This document shows, piece by piece, positions 47,140 to 57,861 of a stretch of 64,000 bases of DNA. The DNA is taken from assembly GCA_963555705.1 (NCBI GenBank), contig OY743172.1, positions 28,395,446-28,459,445 on the forward strand. The letters are read 5' to 3'. The position numbers and the translations under genes are program-made. The notes under the pieces are model-generated. The model did no database searches, was not told where the DNA came from, and worked only from the letters and a program-made list of their open reading frames with translations. This DNA is from Ligustrum vulgare (lineage: Eukaryota; Streptophyta; Magnoliopsida; Lamiales; Oleaceae). The number at the start of each line of letters is the position of its first letter. The first letter of the stretch is position 1.

Positions 47140-47921
47140 GACAATCAATAACTGTAGTAATATAGACTTCTCTATTGAAAAGTCAAAAATATCCCTAATG
47201 AATAAATTGCAAGGTATATCATTTCTTTATTCTGGTTGGTTTAACTCAGGACTGATTATTTGGACTTTTCGTAATTCTTTCAATTGTTCTAAATACTCTT
47301 TATATTTGATATTTTTTGAAAGATTTTGGGATGATCCTTCTTAGTTATATATCCTAATACTATTCCTTCTGATACTTCTTCTTCTATATCCTTATGTTCG
47401 AGTGATATATTATAAACTATATATATATTTTTGGCAGTTTCAACAGAGTTAAATCTTATATTATTTATGCAAGCGTAATCAATATCTTTATATATTTATT
47501 CTAATTTGGACTAGGCAACAGAATATATGCCTTGATATTTTCCAGTAATAGATAATAAAAACGAAATATGTTTATTATCCAAATACAATTTATCACTAGA
47601 AGTAGATGCTTGTGAAGTGTTCATAAATTCAAACAATCAGGTTGATCAGGATTATGTCTAACTATTCTATTTTCTTGATCTAAGTTTCGTAAAACTAAAC
47701 CTGGGAATATAATTTCAGTATTTTCTTGTAACCAAATTAGATGTTGTTGTTGTTCATACTGATGATATCTGATGGTATTTAGTATTTTTTCCCCACTTTT
47801 CTTGATTATTTTCTTATTTTAATTCTCTGAGAAGTTTTTCTATCTCTCTGGATCTTAAATCAAAAGTATTATCTTTAACAATTCTAAGTCTCTCTATATC
47901 TTCTCTATCACCATTGTTCAT
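47140..47921 (-). pseudogene. Pararetroviral ORF1, N-terminal part
   Basis: From the ATG at 47921-47919 a short open stretch (MNNGDREDIERLR...) ends in a stop, and shifted frames continue with NKHISFLLSITGKYQGIYSV and DIDYACINNIRFN, then GIVLGYITKKDHP, to about 47140 where recognisable coding stops. Placed after the promoter and leader, it corresponds to a first ORF of unknown function. The probable remainder is at 55388-55605. I do not recognise a domain. Confidence 0.55.
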
Positions 47922-48587
47922 AATTAAAAATAACAAACATGTAGAAATATATGATTAAAAGAATGTAATCAAAGTTTGTAAATGGCAATAAGTAAGCTTA
48001 TAGTAATCAAATAGAAATAAGCAGGTTTTCCCTCAAGTGTCGTCCTATAGCTGCCTTGCATGTACTCAATCAAACCTTTGAATCAAATGAATATTAGATA
48101 TTTTTTTAATAAATTGGGTCCACAACTGCTTCCGCAAAAAGTTTTTCAATCAATGTTGCATTTCTCACTCTAGAGAACTAGTCGTGTTTCTACAGACGAT
48201 ATCTCACAGTATTCAGAGTCTTTGTTTTCACCCCTATCTCGGCTCAATTCTTAAAGACCTTACTTAGAACTTTTCCAAAACTACATGTTTTAAAAACAAG
48301 TTTTAAAACTGAAACAAATCTCAAATATTATCCCAAAATGCCACAACACATCAAATGGCTGAAGGGATTTTTGCTGAGCAACATATTCTTCAAAGAAGAA
48401 AACTCATTTTAGAAAATATCAATACTGCCGGGGGTCATGAGAAACTTAATAAAAACTTCTTTTAAGAAAGTTTTGATAAAAACTCAAACATCATTTCATT
48501 CATAGATTGACATTGTACATACTGCAAACTATATATAAACACCTTTGGTACTCACATTATGAAGTTTAGAACTCCATAAGTGATTAC

Positions 48588-48593
48588 TTTATT
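48588..48593 (-). terminator. Pararetroviral poly(A) signal candidate
   Basis: AATAAA on minus about 135 bases downstream of the TATA box. Plant pararetroviruses place this signal shortly after the transcript start, so that it is read through once and used at the second pass (family knowledge). Confidence 0.55.
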
Positions 48594-48726
48594 ACAAGCT
48601 TTGATATCTTCAGACTATCTACTAATATTTTTCTTGAATACAAGTGGTGTAAACAAGTTTTGAATACCAGAGTACAAGTGTTTCACTTAGATATTTCGGG
48701 ATGCCTTTCCACTTAATCTCTTCCCC

Positions 48727-48734
48727 CTTTTATA
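48727..48734 (-). promoter_or_regulatory. Pararetroviral TATA box
   Basis: TATAAAAG in the context CTCTATAAAAGGGGG on minus, in the intergenic region after the transactivator-like ORF, the position of the pregenomic RNA promoter. Confidence 0.75.
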
Positions 48735-48920
48735 GAGGTCTTGGATTATTTTCCTCCTCTCCTTTTTGGTGACAAGATAGGAATCTTATCTCTTCGGAAA
48801 TAAATTTCTTGTTGAGTAGTCATCAACCACTTTTTTCGATGCATTTATCTTGCTTGCTAGCTGGCTTCAATAATTCTTGACAATTTATCTTCCGGATTGA
48901 GACAAAACACCACAACTTTT

Positions 48921-49031
48921 CTTTAATAAAGAGACTTTATTAAAGTAGTGAGTGGAGGGTCTTTGTCATGGCAGCTATCTTCTTGTTGTTTAGTGACAAC
49001 AGTTTTTCTTTAATAAATGACTTTATTAAAG
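48921..49031 (-). promoter_or_regulatory. Two palindromes upstream of the viral TATA box
   Basis: 48921-48945 is an 11-base perfect inverted repeat, CTTTAATAAAG with a 3-base spacer; 49008-49031 is a second copy with one arm shortened. Both are followed by TAGTGA, with a period of 86 bases. They lie 190-300 bases upstream of the TATA box, where enhancers of such promoters lie. Confidence 0.65.
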
Positions 49032-49060
49032 TAGTGATAAAGGGTCACTATTTGACAGCT

Positions 49061-50209
49061 TTATTTTTCCATCCTTGAGTAAAAGAACTCTGTTGGGAAT
49101 TCTGTACTATCGACTGATGCATGGCTCATATCTTCAACAAGACAATGTTCACACCTATACTCTGGATGGTCCCACATTATCTTGGATAGCTCTTTGCGCA
49201 TAGTTTCACTTCCACTTACTTCATTGATAATAATTTTCTCAAGTAGGTGGTTCAATTCACAAATATCTATTTCTTTATATGGCAATCTTGCATTGGAGTA
49301 GATTACATGATTATCTGAAGGATATAATCAAATTTTCCCTTTTTCAGAAATAACTTGACTTAAATTATCAAATATTTCTTTATATCCTTTAGCTCTTCTG
49401 TAAGAAATCATGTTAACAATATATTCATATTCATTCTTAACAACTTTTTGGCTAGTTGGTAAGAAGTGTTGGTTTGTGATCCCTATCTTGATACAATGAA
49501 ATGATGAGATCATTGTTCCTTCATATTTATCCCATTCCATTGTGGCTGAAAAGAATTGGATATATATGTTCGTACTTTTGATAACTTCAGTAAATCTTCG
49601 AACTGCCTTTTTAACATCTATGGGAAGTTGTGAGATTTCTCTTAGATCTTTGCTTGGATATATGCAGAGTATATTCCCTAGTTCAAAGCAATTTTGAACC
49701 CAATTAGCTAGCGCTCCTGAATAGAAATTTATCTTCTTGTATTTTCCATAGTGTAGGGTCTTCATCCATTTCCCTACTTCGAGATACCAATCTGACAGTA
49801 TATTGAAAATAACAATAAAGAAGAGAACTTCTTCATAGTTATCTTTGTTTGGTAATTTTTGTTCATGGCAAACATTTACCACATCTTTTGGATTTATTTG
49901 CTCAATACGGGTTTTAGAATCAATTTCGTTCCTCTGTGAAGAGGTTTCCATAACCTTCTTGGTATCTTGATTATCCTTCTTGAAAGATGGCTTTGCATCT
50001 GTTTCCATACTTTCAGTACAAACATTAGGATTAATTTTCCCCTGTGAAGGGGTTCCTAATATTATCTTGTCTTTCCCTTTATCCTCGGGAAGAGTGCTAG
50101 GATTCATAAGACCGGGTGAAGGGTTACTAGATTTTGTACAAGTATTTTCTGCCGAATGGAATATCTTGGTACTGCCTAGAAGGCTTTCTTGTATAATTTG
50201 AATTTGCAT
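49061..50209 (-). pseudogene. Pararetroviral transactivator-like ORF
   Basis: A frame open for 293 residues from the Met at 50209, one TGA stop (49328-49330), then the same frame for 74 more residues after a short gap: about 382 codons with a single visible lesion. The N-terminal third is low-complexity, Lys/Ser/Asp-rich; the middle contains VLFFIVIFNILSDWYLEVGK and INFYSGALANWVQNCFELGN, resembling the RNase H-like fold of the translational transactivator; residues at the end contain a CEHC pair. In this family the protein allows ribosomes to reinitiate along a polycistronic RNA. Position directly after RNase H supports the call. Assignment is by position and pattern. Confidence 0.65.
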
Positions 50210-50215
50210 TTAAGT

Positions 50216-51733
50216 TCAAGTATCTGGACTTTTGTCTTTAATTCCTTCAGCTCCATCTCTCCTAAGATAATCAGGAAGAAAATTAGACTGTCCTTTAATA
50301 TATTCAATATCAAACTTGAAATATAAAAACCATATCTGGATTCTGATAATGTATCTATTGGCAATAGATGGATCAACATTATTTTTTAGAAATACTTTAA
50401 CTTGTGTATTATCAGTTCTGATCAAGAACTTTTTTGGTAACAAGTAATCTTCATATTTTTGTACTCCTCGCTTCACAGCAATGAGCTCTTTCCTATTTGT
50501 TTCATACCTCGTTTCAACTTCTTTGAATGTTCCTGATGTATATCCTGCAAGTATTTCCGGAAAAGAACAATTATTTTGACATTCATATTCTTTATGATTC
50601 TTTTTTACCTTAAGTACTGCTCCCCAGTAATTATCTGAAGCGTCAGTTTCAAGGATAACGAAATCTTCTTCCTGTGGAATAATAAGTTTTGGTAGATTTT
50701 TTAATTCATCTTTTACCTTCCTGATGTTTTTGCGATCTTATTCAACCCAAGACCACATTACATTTTCCCTTAATTTTGGAAGAAAGTAATTTTTTAATTT
50801 AGCACAATTTTCAATAAATCCTTCAGCATAATTTAATATACCGAGGAAACTTTGTAAATATTTTTTATCTTTAATTTATTCTGGAAAATCTAGAAGTTTT
50901 TCACCAATATGAGATTGCAGTTGCAATTCTCCTTCTTTTATAAATAGTCCAAGAAATTCTATCTTTGTTTTTGCTATCTCAGCTTTCTTTTGAGAAAGTG
51001 TAATACTATGTTTTTTCATGATATAACAAGACTTTTCAAGATGTTTAATATGTTCGTTCATATCTTTTGAATAAATAAGTAAATCATCTATGTAGACAAT
51101 ACAAAAATGAGTAATAGGTTTTATTACCTCATCCATTTTTCTTTTGAATATCTGTGGTGCATTTTTCAATTCAAATGGCATTACATTCCATTCAAATTGG
51201 CCTAAAAGATTAGGAGTGCTAAATGCAGTTAAAGATCTGCTATCTTCCGTGAGCATAATTTGCCAAAATCCTGATTTACAATTGAACTTTGAAAATATCT
51301 TCTTGTTTTGTACTTATTTAATAAGAATGTTCTTATTTGGCAAGTAATATCCATCAAATTTTGTAACTTCGTTTAGCCTTTTATAGTTAATCACCATTTT
51401 GGCTTTTCCTCTTTTTATTTCACTATGTTTCCTAACCATAAATGCCAGACTACTATGTGGACTGTTACTAGGCCTAATTAGTTTGGCTTCTAGTAATTCT
51501 TTTATTTGGATTTTAAATTCCTCTTGGTCTTCAACACTGTATTTCATTGGTTTAACTCTTACTATAGTATCTGGTTTTATAAGCTCTATCTTGGCTATAA
51601 ATTTATCTGTATCCCATTTTTCTAATGGGTTTTTAGAATAAGTTTCAGAAATTTCTTTTCTAAGTTTTTCTAATTTATCTTTTTTTATCATTTTTAGTAC
51701 ATTAATTGGTTTAAATTTTTTGTACTCCAACAT
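50216..51733 (-). pseudogene. Pararetroviral reverse transcriptase and RNase H
   Basis: The block from 51733 opens with an RT N-terminal frame of 139 residues that includes KRGKAKMVINYKRLNEVTK; a frame change and short gap follow near 51300; the second frame (51256-50876) carries LTAFSTP, WNVMPFELKNAPQIF and CIVYIDDLLIYS with the catalytic Asp-Asp at 51084-51089. Beyond 50876 the connection and RNase H appear in short frames; 50476-50216 has LIRTDNTQVKVF and EYIKGQSNFLPDYLRR. The YIDD form and these motifs belong to Caulimoviridae and their Gypsy relatives; the lack of any integrase afterwards supports the virus. Confidence 0.88.
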
Positions 51734-51925
51734 CCACCACCCTGGGTTGAGGAGCTCTGATGATTAATTTCTTTATAAGCTATGCTTACAGCTCTTGTGA
51801 TTCTAGGTGTAAATATCTTGTGTGCACGAGGTGTTGTGAACATATATTTATCAATACATTGAGTAAAATGTGCATATTTTAATAGGAAATTTTGTCCTAG
51901 CAAAATATCACATCCAATTGTAGTT

Positions 51926-51987
<62 letters not shown>

Positions 51988-52700
51988 CAATGAACACTTC
52001 TCTAAGAGACATTAGAAAAGTTATTTGTGTAGCATATTTTCTATATATTATCTTGTTTCCTCCTACTGTCGTAGTAGTTACAATTTTCTTTGAGTCATAT
52101 TTCCAATATTCAGATGGTAGTACATTTGGTAAGCAAAGGCTTATAGCACTTCTTGTATCTAAATAAGTATGAAACTTTATTTTACAATAATTTTTTAAAT
52201 TAAATATAACTTCAATAAATGGACTCATGGGATTGGTATTTATTATCCTTTCCATGCTAATAATGATCTCATATTTTCATCTATCCTTGATATAATAACT
52301 GAATTTCCTTCAAGTGTTATATATATATATATATCCTTGACATATCTTGTAAGGGCTTACTTTTCCAAGAAAGCTCATTCCTAGTAATATAGGTGTTTGG
52401 CTAAGTCCATAATTATCATCCTTATATAGGATTATTTCTGTTTTATGTTCACCTTGATTTTCTCCTATAATTATAAGATGGAAATTCATATATCTTTTTA
52501 TTTCAAGGTTATGTCCTAAGTAATTTTTAAAGACATATTTTTGTAGTGACTCATAATCTTGTAGGTGGTTAACAAATTTAGCATCTATATGGTTTTTATC
52601 TGCTCCTGTATCTATAAAGACAAGAAGATCATTCTTGATCCTTCTTGGTTGATATATCCAGTCCTGATATAATATTGTGAGCTTGCTGGTTTATCAATAT
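51734..52700 (-). pseudogene. Pararetroviral protease region
   Basis: Heavily shifted. At 52255-51990 one frame reads KIKFHTYLDTRSAISLC, where the aspartic-protease Asp-Thr-Gly is now Asp-Thr-Arg, then a beta-rich stretch interrupted by a 57-base AT repeat (51929-51985). A further frame has GCDILLGQNFLLKY, the usual second part of the fold. Another retropepsin-like Asp-Thr-Gly can be seen near 52600 in the complement of tgctcctgtatctataaagacaag, so two protease-like segments may be present. Limits approximate. Confidence 0.55.
51929..51985. repeat. (AT)n microsatellite inside the pararetroviral protease
   Basis: 57-base AT run; a shorter one is at 52317-52333. They interrupt former coding sequence, so they grew after integration. 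Confidence 0.93.
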
Positions 52701-52793
52701 TTTGATTTTTAAGTCATTCTATATTAATATTTCCTCTAGGTGGGAATCTTGGCATAATATTTTCTCCTTGTAGCCTCACACTACATTTTCTTA

Positions 52794-53816
52794 TTATTCT
52801 TCTTTGAGAATTAATTTCCTTAGCTTGTTTGTGATTATTTGTTCTGTTATTGTAATTTCATGTTCCTTATATTTTCTAAGTGGAATATACTGTGCCAATT
52901 CATCAAAATCTTTGTGTATTATTATGTTATCTGTTATTTTCCTTAAATTGCTATGATGGCTTGTACTAAAAGCAAATATTGATTTTGTGCTTATACTAAT
53001 AGCCTTACTTTTATGTAACATTTTCAAGTTTCCAATTCTATAATAGAGATTTAAAATTTGGCCTATATTTTCATCTGTTATTGAGATTGCATAATTTGGT
53101 TTTACTGTAAATATTATCTTCTGATAAACTAGATTTCCTACAACAGTTCCAATAGAGCATCTATAGGATCTTGTAGAATTCTGTTATTCATGCAATAAAT
53201 TTCTATAGGTATATTCATACCTTCTCTAAATCCTTTAATCATAACTTGGATTCATTCAATTTCAATACATTTTAACTTCTTCCTAATATTTTTCTGGGAT
53301 ATTGGATAATTTTTGTTTTACCCATTCTTTAGTAATTATTGGGATTCTGGTTTTTCCCACTACATCTTCTATGTTAATTGGGATTTCTTTATAATTCATA
53401 CTTACAATTGTTTTGTTCATCCTAGGGAGTATTCCTAAGAATCCTTGATGAAATACATTTTTTTCTTGTAAGTATAAGATTCTTTTAGTTATCTCCTTAT
53501 ATCTTTTACTATTAAATGTAATTTCTTGACAAATTCCTTCTACTGAGTCTTCTTCTTCCTCAGTTGTTTCAATATCTAGTCCTTGTACTTCTTGAATTTC
53601 ATTCATATATATATTTTCTTCAGATTCTTCATCTGATGATGATGTTGTTTTTAACTCATAAATACTACTACATTCACTGTCTAAATCCTCAAAATACTCA
53701 ATTGGTTCTATATCACTATCATCTATAAATTCTTCATAAACTTTGAGAGTTTTTATATTCTGTTTATCTTTTCTCTTAGGACATTGGGTTGGGGGGGGGG
53801 GGGGGCTATGTGTCAT
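52794..53816 (-). pseudogene. Pararetroviral acidic linker and movement-protein-like region
   Basis: From 53816 a 177-residue frame starts just after the coat-protein knuckle; it is very acidic (EEFIDDSDIEPIEYFEDLD, SSDEESEENIY) and then becomes structured (VFHQGFLGILPRMNKTI, PIITKEWVKQKL). After a stretch with stops, the frame at 53027-52794 has KAISISTKSIFAFSTSHHSN and DELAQYIPLRKYKE. Its position between coat protein and protease and the mixed beta/alpha character fit the 30K movement protein, which carries virus through plasmodesmata. No diagnostic motif is seen, so this rests on gene order. Confidence 0.5.
53791..53805 (+). repeat. Run of 15 G next to the viral zinc knuckle
   Basis: Read on minus it gives a Pro tract at the place where the knuckle should end in its last cysteine. 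The frame on the two sides differs. Slippage or a base-calling error are both possible. Confidence 0.9.
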
Positions 53817-55292
53817 TCTTCATTACAAATGAAGCATCTAAATTTTTTGATATATTTCTTTTTGGACTTTTCAGATCAATTTCTTTTCTTGAAATATTTT
53901 TTATAAGGCTTGAAGTTTCTTCTTTTATGTTTTTTATATGGCTTATATTTCTTCTTATGGCATCCAAATTGTTCTGTTTGACCTATATATTTGTAAAAAT
54001 ATTAAGAGTTCTTCCTTATCTTATATGCTTTTTTATTTTCTAGTGCTTATCTGCACTAAATACTTATCATTCTTTTTGTAAATTCAATTCTACTTCCAAG
54101 ACTATCTATATATATTCCTTATTCATCCCCTTCAGGTAATATTTTATTATATTTTTTTAATAACTTAGTTCCCAATATGAATGGTCATTTTGTGAAGTAA
54201 GATCTTAAGATTGTCTTATTATCTGTATAATCTCCTTGACTGATTGTATAGTATAATTCTTGAAATTTACATGTATATCTTTCTAATTCGCACATATCAC
54301 ATATTCTTAAATTTTCCATTGCAATCATTCCTTCATTATATTCATTTTGTTTTCTAGTTTCTTCATCAATTGTGTATCTATCTCCTAAAAATTCTGTTCT
54401 GAGGGCTCTTTCCAACCTATTTAATATATTTATTATACTTTGATCATTTAGATTATTTCTATTATCTAATGCATCAGTTATATTTTATCCATATTTATTC
54501 TTTTTTTTTTTTTTTTTTTTTTACAGGTAGTTTTCTCTACCATTCTGATACTATACCTCTAAATGTATATTCCATAAATCCAAAAGCTGTATATGTGTCC
54601 CATTTATTAAATTTACTGCTAAATCAGTACTTTTTGTCCATATTTCAATAACTTTATTTGTATCTACACAGTCTAAATCTAACCATATTCCTGTTGTATG
54701 GATTGGTTTATTATATGATTTTGTTGGATTAACTTCTTTTATGGATTGTTTTCTAATATTTTCACTATATCTATTTTGAGTTTTCCTATATCTTTGGAAT
54801 CATTCTCTTCTAGGTATATAAGTTCCATATGAATTACTTATATCTTCATCACTACTAAATTCTTCTTTTACGTTACTAGCAGATATGTTTGTATTCATTT
54901 TAGTATTTTCTACTTGTTTTGCTAATTCTTCTAATTGATTTTTATATTCATCATATTCTTCTCCTGTAAATTCTAAGAATTTTCTTTCTAATTCTTCTAC
55001 ATCTGTTATCATAAATTGTTTTATTTCAGGTATTTTTTCATTTTCTTTATTTTTATCTTTAATTTTTCTTCTGTAATCTTGAGGATGATTAATTATAATT
55101 TTATCTTTTCCTTTTATATTTTTTATCTAATATAGTGTTTCCTATTTGTAAATTATATTCTAAATTTTTCAATTTCTTATTCATTTCTTCAAAATCCTTT
55201 ATTCAAATTATTTTTTGGTAAATAAGGATAACTTGATTTTTTATATTTTTTTAGAAATTCTTCAATTATATTTTCTTCTTCTGATAAATTCA
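53806..55292 (-). pseudogene. Pararetroviral coat protein region
   Basis: An ATG at 55292 opens an acidic start (MNLSEEENIIEEF) that soon meets a stop. Further frames carry IIINHPQDYRRKI, DVEELERKFLEFTGEEYDEY and a long piece with AYTIDEETRKQ-like and RYTCKFQELYYTIS (54185-54415), as in coat proteins of the family. At the end are basic clusters (KPYKKHKRRN) and a zinc knuckle CFICNEE then HIAP (about 53850-53815) in which the Gly before His has become a TGA stop and the last Cys is lost in the C/G run. The order capsid core, basic region, CCHC knuckle is diagnostic. At least six lesions. Confidence 0.72.
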
Positions 55293-55316
55293 TTATAATT
55301 TTTTGGTTCGTAACAA

Positions 55317-55329
55317 GGCTCTGATACCA
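55317..55329 (-). other. Pararetroviral tRNA-Met primer-binding site
   Basis: Minus strand TGGTATCAGAGCC, preceding the coat ORF by about 25 bases. Caulimoviridae prime minus-strand DNA from initiator tRNA-Met. Confidence 0.85.
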
Positions 55330-55387
55330 ATTTCACCAGGGTGTGCAGAACACATTCTCTATTTTCTTAGGAAATTATATGCGAAAT

Positions 55388-55605
55388 TTATAATCGTCTT
55401 ATGATTCTTGTAAAAAATATTTCTTCTTGTCTTATTTTATTTATTTCTATTAATATCAGATATTCAATATGTTGTTTAACCAATCTTTTAAGTTCTTCGT
55501 ATAATTCTATAACTCTGGTACTTGATTCTCCTTCAATACTAACTAATTTTGTATATTCTATATATAAACTGCTAATTAAATCTTTTCTTTTTTTCCTCAA
55601 GTATG
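55388..55605 (-). pseudogene. Pararetroviral ORF1, C-terminal part
   Basis: About 70 residues open to a stop at 55388: YLRKKRKDLISSLYIEYTKL, ELYEELKRLVKQHIEYLI and EINKIRQEEIFFTRII. It is Lys/Glu-rich, helical by eye, and ends 58 bases before the primer site. The complement codes beyond 55605 have a different composition (proline, threonine-rich), so the junction with host DNA is near here. Together with 47140-47921 it shows the permuted break. Function unknown. Confidence 0.55.
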
Positions 55606-55749
55606 TGGGGGTCGTAAACAGGTATAACAACCCACTTAGTATCGATCGACCACCACCAACCCACCCAAATGCCACAGCAACCATCATCACCACCACCATC
55701 TCAAGCCGAACAATCCACCGCTCCATCAAAGCAAAACCCCTCAATAATC

Positions 55750-56067
55750 CAACCCCACGAATCCTTCTTCATCGCCCATGTCAAACTAGTATTGCAACTA
55801 ACCCTTCTTCTTGTCTCATTCAAATTGCTCATGCTATCAAGACTAGCAGGAACACAACCATGGAACTTCTTGTTAGCCAATACAATCACAGATACAAGAC
55901 AATTGCCGAAATTATCAGGCAAATCTATTGTGATTGATGAATATAGCATCCGAAGGTTTGTCTAAAAACTCGAAAGGGACAGTTCCTTCAAACTCATTAA
56001 ATCGTATATCTAATCAGATCAACTTGGGCAAACTTAGCAAGCAAAAGGGAATCCCAGCAAACCTGTT
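55750..56067 (-). pseudogene. Leucine-rich repeat (LRX-like) gene fragment
   Basis: On minus from 56067 the frame reads NRFAGIPFCLLSLPKLI, a stop, LDIRFNEFEGTVP, KPSDAIFINHNRFA, a stop/shift, LPDNFGNCLVSVIVLANKKF and HGCVPASLDSMSNLNE. These are consecutive plant LRRs with the LxxLxLxxNxFxGxVP pattern and the FINHNRF and NKFHGCVPASL words of leucine-rich repeat extensins, which sit in the cell wall. Only about four repeats are present; no start, signal peptide or extensin tail is seen. The viral copy begins within 150 bases. A truncated pseudogene; the other half was not found at the far side of the virus. Confidence 0.75.
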
Positions 56068-56089
56068 ATTATTTTAAGTGACGATTTTA

Positions 56090-56279
56090 TTCTTCACTCA
56101 ATTAGTCCAAAAGTATTTTTTTATTGGTCAACTATCGGCTAAGTTGATGGATTATATCTATTTGGACCTCTGTTGTAATAAGTTAAAAGATTTGGAGTGA
56201 CAGTTGGAACTAAACAATGGTTAGGGAAAAATCTGCAATGTTTTAAAAGGTTTGGGACCTGAATTCTAATTATCCAATT

Positions 56280-56315
<36 letters not shown>

Positions 56316-56753
56316 CACGCTAAATAAAAGTTCCACATTATTACAATAGGGAAAATTTATGGTGTCCTTGGTGGACACTAGAAAAATCACAACCCGTCAC
56401 GTGACGAGTGGTGATTGATTATGGAAGGGTGAGCCTATTATCGATCCACCCATAGGAGGGAATGGCCCAGAAATAGCATGACAATATAATATTTTTGTTA
56501 TGAAAAAGATCAAAAGAGTGGATTATAGAAGTTATGATAATATGAATGTTGATGAAAAGTTAAACTAAAGATTATCACTGGATTTTTTTTTTAAAAATAT
56601 TTATAGCAAAATAACGTGTTGCGTTATTTAAAAATGTTGGATTTGTGGAATAATACTTTACTTTCCAAGCTTGGCCTTTCTCTGTGCTTTTACCATCGTG
56701 AGTTTAGTTTGAAAATATTCAAAAATTCAAAATAATAATAATAATAATAATAG

Positions 56754-56805
<52 letters not shown>

Positions 56806-57861
56806 ACAAACAAAAATATCTCTTACTATTTTTTTATTTAACTTTAATCATTTTAATATTGCATGTTAAATATTTCATGGGTATCAATGTAGTATATAAA
56901 AAAAAAATGGTGTTCAATCTCATTGGTGCTCAGTAGTTAGTAGTATTCTATGATAAGTGATGTCACATATAAATATGATACATTTTTATATACTGATTAA
57001 CGTGACAATGATCTTGGTTGAACTGATTCAATATCTAACACATGCTACCATCATGTGTTTTAGTTATTTCTTACTTTACATAGAAACCCCATCAATTTTT
57101 AACTAGTAGTAGTGATTTTCAAATATAATAAATTCGAGCCAAAAATCCCAACGATAAATGAGATCTAAGTTGAACATTTTTAAATTTTTTATGGAAATTC
57201 CACCTAAACTAGTTGGTAAAATTTTTTTTTTTTTTTTTTTTTGGTTAATATGAAATGATTTTTTTATTTTTATTTTTAAAACACCCAATGTTACATTTGA
57301 CATAATGGTACACAGTACATGACAAATCTGTCCTCAAATCACTGCAAAACATGTTTACAAGCATACTTTCACGACTTCAATTTACTTAAAATTTTGAATA
57401 TAGGAATCTGTCATCAGTAACCCACCGCGGTCAAAGTAATTATTTTTCATGAAAAATGTACGGAAAGAATTTGGGTGCGTTTAATTGAAAGTAAAATTGA
57501 TATTTAAAGAGTGGTAAATTTGAAAAATGAATTCTCAACTAACTTAAAGAAAATATTTTTCTTATTTTCAAGGAAAATTATAGAGATTTAGACAAGATGA
57601 AAATGAATACCATCCAATAAAAACACAATCAAATTAATTAATTAATTTGGCGTCTGTTTGGTAAAACTATGTGGTATATGTACTGATTTATTTATATTTT
57701 TTAGGTAAAAAAAAATGATTGAAAAATCAAGAAAATATTTGTTATTAAAAAGTGGTTTAGAAAACATTTTTGTTTTTAAGCTGATTTATAAACCAAATTA
57801 TTTGATTTACTTAACAAATGTTCCATTGAGAATATTTTCCATGAAAAATGATTTTATCAAA
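56090..57861. other. Intergenic sequence with simple repeats
   Basis: No gene seen. It includes a T/A homopolymer run (56277-56314), an (AAT)n-(AAAT)n microsatellite at 56730-56813 and another T-run at 57222-57242. The first part (56354-56460, GGTGTCCTTGGTGGACAC) may be a MITE end. Confidence 0.5.
56730..56813. repeat. Compound (AAT)n-(AAAT)n microsatellite
   Basis: AAT units with one G interruption pass directly into AAAT units and a short AAAC tail. Confidence 0.93.

Larger units (their letters stand above)
47130..55605 (-). mobile_element. Endogenous pararetrovirus (Caulimoviridae), near full length
   Basis: About 8.5 kb of decayed minus-strand viral sequence, close to the usual genome size of 7-9 kb. 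In minus order: end of an ORF1, tRNA-Met primer site, coat protein with zinc knuckle, acidic linker and movement-protein-like part, protease, RT, RNase H, transactivator-like ORF, intergenic region with TATA and poly(A) signals, leader, and start of ORF1. No LTRs or integrase, as expected. The order resembles cavemoviruses and solendoviruses (coat and movement proteins in one ORF). Numerous stops and shifts make it non-infectious as it stands. The ends are where similarity of reading frame ceases and are approximate. Confidence 0.85.

Noticed and set aside
53789..54043. 84-codon plus frame in the virus
   Set aside because: It is the antisense of the coat-protein knuckle region and Phe/Leu-rich only by composition.
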